Assembly (NCBI GenBank): GCA_030847615.1
Contig: JAUMIR010000002.1
Coordinates: 194,663,809 to 194,727,808, forward strand
Length of the DNA stretch: 64,000 nt
Source of the DNA: Gambelia wislizenii
Taxonomy: Eukaryota; Chordata; Lepidosauria; Squamata; Crotaphytidae
Reading direction: 5' to 3'
In this document: in pieces, positions 57,419-64,000 of the stretch
Layout: every line of letters starts with the position of its first letter
Numbering within the stretch: the first letter of the stretch is position 1
Notes under the pieces: generated by a model
The model's input: the letters and a program-made list of their open reading frames with translations, nothing else
Told to the model about the DNA's origin: nothing
Databases searched by the model: none
Made by a program: the position numbers and the translations under genes

Positions 57419-57975
57419 GGCTGTATTAATAGGAGTATAGCATCTAGATCAAAGGAAGTAATAGTGCCACTCTGTTCTGCTTTGGTCCAGTTCTGGGCAC
57501 CACAATTCAGGAAGGATATTTAGAAGCTGGAACATGTCCAGAGGAGGGTGACCAGGATGGTGGGAAGTCTGGAAGCCATGCCCTATGAAGAGTGGCTTAG
57601 GGAGCTGGGCATATTTAGTCCAGAGAAGAGAAGGTTAAGAGATGACATGATAGTCATGTTTAAATATTTGAAGGGATGTCATACTGAGGATAGAGCAAGC
57701 TTGTTTTCTGCTGCTCCAGAGACTAGGACACGGAGCAATGGGTTCAAATTACAGGAAAAGAGGTTCCACCTAAACATTAGGAAGAACTTCCTGACAATAA
57801 CAGCTGTTCGGAAGTGGAATACACTGCCTCGGAGTGTGGTGGAGTCTCCTTCTTTGGAGGTTTTTAAACAGAGGTTGGATGGTCATCTGTCAGGAATGAT
57901 TTATTGTATATTCCTGCATGGTAGGGGGTTGGACTGGATGACCCTTGTGGTCTCTTCCAACTCTATGATTCTATG
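57419..57975 (+). mobile_element. CR1 LINE 3' fragment
   Basis: It begins in the C-terminal coding region, shows a small deletion after TTCTGCTTTGGTCCAGTTCT, and continues open from 57548 through PSLEVFKQRLDGHLSGM. It ends GGTTGGACTGGATGACCCTT and CTCTATGATTCTATG, the CR1 3' terminus. Confidence 0.9.
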
Positions 57976-58185
57976 CTGGGAGAAAGGATAGTGCTATTAT
58001 TCCACTTTAACTTCTCTAGCTGCCTCCTGTGGAATTCTGGGGTTTGTAGTTTAGTGATGCCTAAGAGTTCTCTGGCTGATCATGTTAAATGCCCTTCCCT
58101 AAACTGCAAATCCCAGGATTCCACAGGAGGCAGCCACAGCAGTTAAAGTGGAATAATAGTGCTATAACAGCGTAGTGTGATATTG
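57975..58185. mobile_element. Palindromic nonautonomous DNA transposon
   Basis: GATAGTGCTATTATTCCACT and the inverse AGTGGAATAATAGTGCTATA define the ends. Internal TGTGGAATTCTGGGGTTTGT and AAATCCCAGGATTCCACAGG are inverted copies. Confidence 0.75.
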
Positions 58186-61074
58186 TTCAAGTGGCAACGC
58201 ACAAACTTTGCATGCAGAGGACTCAGATTCAGTCATTGGCATCAGCAGGTAGAGCTGGGCAAGAAGTTTGTCAGACGGCCCCAGAGTGGGTGCCAGTCAG
58301 TGTGATCAATAACAAGTCAGAAAGAACCAGTGCTCTGATTTAGTTCTTAAGTCTCAGAAAGTACTGTATGTGCATTATCAGACTGTGGTCTTAGAACATT
58401 TATGTGTGTGTGTGTCAGGCTTAAATTGCCTTGGATGTCTCTTGTGGTATTAATGAGAACATCTGAGCACTGTTAACACAGAAGAGAAAATGAAGGAAAA
58501 GCATTCAGAATTCAAAAGAATATTCAGGCCAATTCCAGTTTCCCATTCACATAACAAAATGATTGAAATAAAAGGTATCTTAAGCCTTTTACCTTTCTAA
58601 TCTTTACCTCAGCCTTTCTAATCAATGAGTTTTTATGTTTGTTTGCTTTCAGCAAATACACATTTGTGTCCTACTAATGGCACACAGTCTGTAGCTTTTA
58701 TTTGAAGAAAGCAAGTCTAACGGAAGGGATAGTGCTTTATCAGAATACTCACAGCAAAAGATTTGTTATCTAGTAAATACACCAGTTTCCTCAGACAGAA
58801 TGTATGCTTTTGAGATTGTGGCATGGCATATGATCACACAATTCTAATGAGGATATCTATTGGCTATATAGTATACAATGTGATTAGTAATGGACAGTAC
58901 CTTCACATATCACGATAAGCCATGGTTTGTAGCTTAGGGTACACGTTGCATGGTGGACAACCAATGAAACTGTGGTTGTCTTCTCCATTTCAAGTTGGGT
59001 TTCTCACTCTGTTTCTCAGCTCAGGTTTCTGGATGAGCACTGGATAGAACAAGGAACATGCTACGCATGTGGGTTTGGACATTATAAAAAGCCAGAGTTG
59101 AAACAAGCTATGAACCAAGAACTAACCATGGTTCAGATTGTGACTTCAGGCTTTTTAGTAGTAAGGTTCTGTATATCACAACAAGCCATATTTCAACAAG
59201 CCATATAACACCTTTTAGTGATGTGTGAATTCAGTAAATAAATGGCACAATCCTTCTTTCCCTCCATGTCTCATTGTGAGACTTATGTTGAAAAGTGTAC
59301 CTATACTATACTCCATTATATCACTTCTTTAGCTGTCATGGCTTCTTCCTAAGGAATTTTGGTATTAATAGTTTAGAGATGTACTTAGAATTCTGTGCTA
59401 GAAGGCTCTAGTGCCTTCCCCTGAACTACAGTTTACAATGTATCCTCAATTGCTCTTCTTACAGTACTGTAGGAACTGCAGTTCCAGTGAGTGTATTAGA
59501 GCTCTGTAGCAGAGAATACATCACTAAACTTCATATCCAAAGATTTTGTAGAGTAGACTCATGTCAGTTAAAGCGGCATCAAACTGATATAATTGTAGTG
59601 CAAACATATCCTTCATTTCATACGGCTGATTCCTTGGTTAGTCTGTTGGACTCATATATGACAGTACATCATTTCAAGTATGTCCAAGGTGGCTTATGAA
59701 ATATATAACAATCAAGGAGCAACATAAAGCAGTGATAAAATACTATAAACCAAAACTTAAAACATCATATACAGTGTCACCATGTGTCCTCCTTTTCCCA
59801 GACATCTCCTCTTTTTCAGACCTAGAAAAAGGGGTATAGTAGGGGTATTTAAAGTGAGCATCATCATAGCAATTGGTAGTTTGAAATAGTCAGTAAATGT
59901 GTCCCCTTTTTTGCTTTTCAAAATATGGTAACCCATATCATATCACAACTTTCATAATCTTAATTAGATGCAGAAATCATCCTAAATAATTGCTGCCTAG
60001 TAAAACTCACATCTCTGAAAGCTTTTTATTAAAAAAACAACAACAATAAGGAGACAGCACCATTTCTTCAAGGATCTTGGTAGATTCTCATATTATATGA
60101 TTTTCAGAGAAATATTTGTATTTTAGGAATTTATTGATTTAAAATGTATGATTTTCACATTATGTTTATTAAATTTTCATATAGATATTACATGTAAATT
60201 GTACTGATAGTTTATTGTATCCTTTTTGTTATTAGACCATTTTTTCATAAAGTTTGGTTTCTGATAATGTAGTAGCCATTTGAACTCTAATGTATATTTG
60301 CTGAATACTGTCATCTAACAATCACTATTTGGGGTCAAACTAGATAGTCCATGAGACTTTGCATACTGAAATTACTGTATAAAGGTATTCTGTAATCATA
60401 GCTCTTGGCTCTGACTCTTTGGAAGGTATTCCAGTCAGGCCCACCGGTGTAATAAAACTTACTTTCCAATCCGTGGGTCTGCTGTTCTATGATTTCTGCA
60501 ACAATATTATTACATTTGTTTTGATGTCTTTATTGTTAGTGGCTTTGGGTTTTGTTTTGGAAGGAAAAGCAAGAGTACATGCATTAAATGAAACAATGTA
60601 ATATACAACAGTTGCTTAAAAGACCATTTAAAAAAAACACCAGTTCCTTCTACATTCTTGGAAAGGTTGCTATGGAGCAGGAAGGCATTATTTATGCTCT
60701 ATGAGTATGCAACCAATATATCTGTAGGCTGACCATGCATTCTACCTTCCAGAGGGCATTTTTCTGTTTATAAGGTGCCCAGGCCAACCCCAATTTGGAT
60801 ATAGAGAACACTGGGGGAGGTTATGGGGGAGAATAGTACCCTCAACGTTGTCCATCAATAACTAGCACCTGGAAAGCAAACCGAGCAGAACATAGGTCCC
60901 TTAGTCAAAGCCTACCCCACTACAGTAAGATGAACTTACATGTATTTAAATTACTCAAAATATTTCTAACTTTGCATCACTGTATGAACATATGCAAATT
61001 TTATGTAAATCTGCATCTTGTTTTATCAATTTTTGCATTTCCATTTCCTTGACATCAAATAGCCACCTTATGTC

Positions 61075-61554
61075 TCACTGTTTTAACTGACAGAACGCTT
61101 GGTATTGTGGAGCATACCCAAAACTAACAATGCCTATGTACTCCTCAAAAATGTGGTAGTCCTTTCCCTTCATGCTCTGTGATTGTTTCTCTGTGTAGTA
61201 CAGCTTGCTATGGAAAAAGCCTTCAACATTCTCCCCTGTTCTTTTTATCATGTTCTTGGGAACCACCTGCAACTGTACAGTGGACCACAGTTTAAATATC
61301 ACTGAGTTAGCTCTTTGAGGTGTTCACATACCCTTCAATTTATATTGATTATGTGCTACATAACTGATTGCCAATATGCACCAAGCCATTTGTTGTATCC
61401 CCTTAATCTGCTTCGTATAGCCATTGACGTCTAAGTGGTCAGGAGAATGCCTGGGCAGCAAGAACATGCAGCACCAAGGACAGTTCCCAGTAAGCCTCTT
61501 GCTCCAATAATGGTTACAGTGGTACTGCCACCTCTTATACCACAGGCTCAGCAT
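61075..61554 (-). pseudogene. Unidentified minus-strand reading frame with one internal stop
   Basis: Two open segments in the same frame (61554 to 61324, and 61302 to 61075) are separated by a single TGA at 61324-61326. Together they span about 160 codons. Segments such as GYTKQIKGIQQMAWCILAIS and KGKDYHIFEEYIGIVSFGYA have a balanced amino-acid composition. A further open stretch in another frame lies just upstream, between about 61715 and 61555 (WNWDRFYKLFQELYNLRNQY). I do not recognise the family. It may be a processed pseudogene, part of an unrecognised transposon ORF, or chance. Confidence 0.25.
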
Positions 61555-62122
61555 GACTCCCTCTGGGTTCCACCCCTTTCCACCATGTAGGAAGCTTTAA
61601 AGTGACAACTCGCTAGTCTGAAGCTTACCCCTTCATCTCCAGGAGCTTCTTGCAAGGATGCTACTGGCATGGCATATTGGTTCCTGAGATTGTAGAGCTC
61701 CTGGAAAAGTTTGTAGAACCTGTCCCAGTTCCAGGGCTAGAGTCTGGATGATGGTGGTGCCAAGGCTGTCATGAGCATGGAGGCCTCAGGTTTAAGATGG
61801 TTGGGTCTCAGGCCTGATAATAATAATGTCTCTTTTGCTGGTTCCTTAGCCTCTGGATCTGTCCAGACAACTATTGTACTCCTGGGACATAACAGCATCT
61901 GTACTGTACGCACATGCATGGCCAGGAGATCACAACATACTGTGGCAAGAATTGAAGGAGGAAATATGCTACCTTCTGAGATGTGGGAGCACTACCTGAT
62001 TCAGTGACATTAAGCATTTTTAAAAATTGAGAACCACTGCTAAGAACTCTTATGTATGCATTTACTTATGTATTTAAAGAATTTATACCCCTCCCTTCAG
62101 CCAGAGACTCCCAGAAACAAAA

Positions 62123-62378
62123 TACAGCAGGACCCCCATATCCACTGGGGATTGGTTCTGCCCTCCCCCGGATACCGAAAACCGTGGATAATAGCGGACA
62201 CCATCAAAAATGATGGGACTTCCAGTCTAAAATACCATAGAGTTGCCTTAGAAGACCTAGAAAATGGCTAGAGAGGACACATTTTCTAGGAAGACTCTAT
62301 GGTAGCTGTGCTGTTTTGTGTCCTGTGGATAATTGAATCAGTGGATAATGATTCAGTGGATACGGGGGTCCTACTGTA
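62123..62378. mobile_element. Tigger/pogo-like MITE
   Basis: The left end TACAGCAGGACCCCCATATC and the reverse complement of the right end, TACAGTAGGACCCCCGTATC, match closely. TA at both edges suggests a TA target duplication. Internal ACCGTGGATAATAGCGGACA and GTGGATAATTGAATCAGTGG are typical. It is noncoding and related in style to the element at 3886. Confidence 0.8.
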
Positions 62379-62810
62379 TAACGAAGTGTTGTTTTAACAG
62401 TTCCTCGCCTTCAGGATTACAATTTTAAAAGACACAAAACTCAAGGAAAAGGGGATGCCAGTGGGGGAGGGAATTAAGTCCAGTAGATGCTGGCTGGTGT
62501 TCTCTTCCCTCAGAGGCCACAGCTGTGACAGCTGGCAATGAGGGAGGGCCTCTCACCAGTCTCTGGGACCAAGGCACTCTTGGAAGTGCCTCTTGATTCA
62601 CAGAATCTTCTGCAGTGTGCAGGTATTGCATAGCAGATCTATTGAGGTAGAAAAGTCATCTGCTTCCTAAGGATAGGAAGCAACAATCTCAACTTGCTAC
62701 GTGGGGGCCAAATAATTTTTGCTTAAAATCAGTGGTTGAGTGAGACAGGATGGAGCAAATAGGGTATGGCTGCCCTTCTTCTCATGCTAGAAAATCCAAA
62801 ATCCACCAAA

Positions 62811-63222
62811 GAGCTATACCTTTATCGGCCAACCAGAATGCACAAAACACATAATGCAGGCGTTCAAAGCTCCACTGGCTTCTTCATCAGGCAAAAGATG
62901 TTTTAAGAAGATATTTGTGGCTTCACAAAAGACAGAGACACCCCGGATCCCAAGAGAAGTTACTTTACTGCTACTAATGGAGTTTAAATGTTTGTGTCCT
63001 TTGTCTTGGTTCCCACATGGCTTCTGCCTGCATTGAGATCCTTCCAAACCAACTGAACTACAACAGAAACAACATCTGATACAAAATGTGTCTCTAAACA
63101 CCGTCACTTTTCTCCTCCTGTATGATTTTCAGCATCTTTTGCCTGGTGAAGAAGCTAGTAGTACTTCAAAAGTTTGCATGATGTGTTTTGTGTATTTTGA
63201 TTGGCCAACAAAGGTATCACTC
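62811..63222. mobile_element. Long-TIR (about 90 bp) foldback-type element
   Basis: The left arm (62811-62902) reads GAGCTATACCTTTATCGGCC and later GCTTCTTCATCAGGCAAAAG. The reverse complement of the right arm (63130-63222) reads GAGTGATACCTTTGTTGGCC and later GCTTCTTCACCAGGCAAAAG. The arms match over nearly 90 bases with scattered substitutions. The middle of about 230 bp has no reading frame that I recognise. Confidence 0.75.
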
Positions 63223-63595
63223 ATTCGTGGATTATGGGTTTTGTGTTACTTGGCTGTATGGCCAACACAACTTGTTCTTATACTATTTCCCACTTCATCT
63301 AAACCAGTTCCTCAACCACCTTGAAGCAGCTGTTGGCCCTGATGATTGGGGGATCCTCATAGCTGTGTATGGTTCCTCAGGAGGGCAGGGGGAGGGGACA
63401 GTGATAGTGTACCACCATAGGGGTGAGCAATGTGTAGACTTCCAGATATTGCTGGAATGTACCAACTTATTAGCTCTAGCAAGCATGAGAGAGGACAAGA
63501 AAAGAGGGGAGGCTGTGATCCAACATTTTTCATGCATCACAGCTAAAGCACTATAATTCCATGAGTACCCAGCTTGTGGGGGTAATTAGCTAACA

Positions 63596-63745
63596 CATTG
63601 TAAACCGCTTAGAGTGCCTAGTGCGTTATAAAGTGGTGTAGAAGTGTAAATGCTATTGCTAACAATTTGTAAGTCACTCTGAGAGCCTTTGTGGCTGAAG
63701 AGCGGAGTATAAATACTCTAAAATACATAAACAAATAAACAAACT
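63596..63745 (+). mobile_element. LINE 3' end fragment
   Basis: TTGTAAACCGCTTAGAGTGC and CTGAAGAGCGGAGTATAAAT followed by an AAATACATAAACAAATAAAC tail are typical of L2-type LINE 3' ends in reptiles. The part interrupting the DNA element at 33425 is the reverse of the same sequence. Confidence 0.7.
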
Positions 63746-63749
63746 GCTG

Positions 63750-63930
63750 TGGCAACATCCTATGGAATCCTGGGATTTGTACTTTGGTCAGAGACACTAG
63801 ATGAGCTCTCTGGCTGAGAATTCTAAATCCCTCTTCCTAAACTCCATATATCTCAGGATTCCATGGGATGTTGTCACAGAAGTTGAAACAGAATCATAAC
63901 CCTGTAATGGTGTAGTGAGAAAGGGTCCAC
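63750..63930. mobile_element. Palindromic nonautonomous DNA transposon
   Basis: GGCAACATCCTATGGAATCC and TCTCAGGATTCCATGGGATG are inverted copies, and the end matches TGTAATGGTGTAGTGAGAAA. It belongs to the same family as 42576. Confidence 0.7.
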
Positions 63931-63936
63931 AATATG

Positions 63937-64000
63937 TCATGGGAGGTCTGGAAGCCATGCCCTATCAGGAACAGCTTAGGGAGCTGGGTATGTTTAGCCT
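63937..64000 (+). mobile_element. CR1 LINE fragment cut by the window end
   Basis: GGTCTGGAAGCCATGCCCTA and CTTAGGGAGCTGGGTATGTT match positions about 57560-57620 of the CR1 copy above. The rest lies outside the window. Confidence 0.85.

Larger units (their letters stand above)
48956..64000. other. Intergenic region downstream of FOXJ1
   Basis: I see no supported protein-coding gene in this 15-kb stretch. In human the next gene past FOXJ1 is EXOC7, and no exon recognisable as EXOC7 appears. The identified content is LINE and SINE relics, inverted-repeat DNA elements, and one unexplained minus-strand reading frame at 61075-61554. Confidence 0.65.

Noticed and set aside
48956..64000. Exons of the next syntenic gene (EXOC7 in human)
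   Set aside because: I searched the reading frames for recognisable exon-like, conserved peptides bounded by splice sites and found none.

Overview
The window is vertebrate nuclear DNA, most likely from a squamate reptile (lizard). The protein-coding content is split into exons with GT-AG introns and matches two vertebrate genes. The interspersed repeats are sauropsid in style: CR1 LINE tails ending in ATTCTATG repeats, L2-like LINE relics, many tRNA-derived SINEs, and a SINE with a 5S rRNA-derived head and a Sauria-like tail, which points to Squamata. The species call is inference.

Layout. Positions 215-20607 on the + strand hold the last five recognised coding exons of RNF157, a RING E3 ubiquitin ligase; the RING domain itself lies upstream of the window. 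The 3' UTR probably runs to a poly(A) signal near 23790. About 8 kb of repeat-rich intergenic DNA follows. A GT/GA simple-repeat block (31.85-32.1 kb) and two GC-rich islands (32.5-33.2 kb and 34.05-34.45 kb) then lead into FOXJ1, the master regulator of motile cilia. FOXJ1 has a noncoding first exon ending at 34450, a first coding exon at 36063-36584, a 10-kb intron that interrupts the forkhead domain, and a second coding exon at 46669-47490. Its 3' UTR ends at a poly(A) signal near 48930. From there to 64000 I see only intergenic sequence and transposon relics. RNF157 and FOXJ1 are tandem and in the same orientation, as in human chromosome 17.

The most interesting signals are: (1) two RFX-type X-boxes flanking a CCAAT box and a TATA-like box in the FOXJ1 core promoter; (2) a frame-preserving, proline-rich candidate cassette exon in RNF157 (11132-11266) preceded by two competing acceptors, one of which would truncate the protein; (3) a short Helitron-like element (13737-14481) filled with a strongly G-rich minisatellite; (4) a TA-flanked element (17441-18147) with tandem CpG-rich hairpin units; (5) an element with very long inverted repeats (62811-63222); and (6) an unidentified minus-strand reading frame near 61.1-61.6 kb interrupted by one stop codon. 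I found no prokaryotic features, no CRISPR array and no intact tRNA or rRNA gene.
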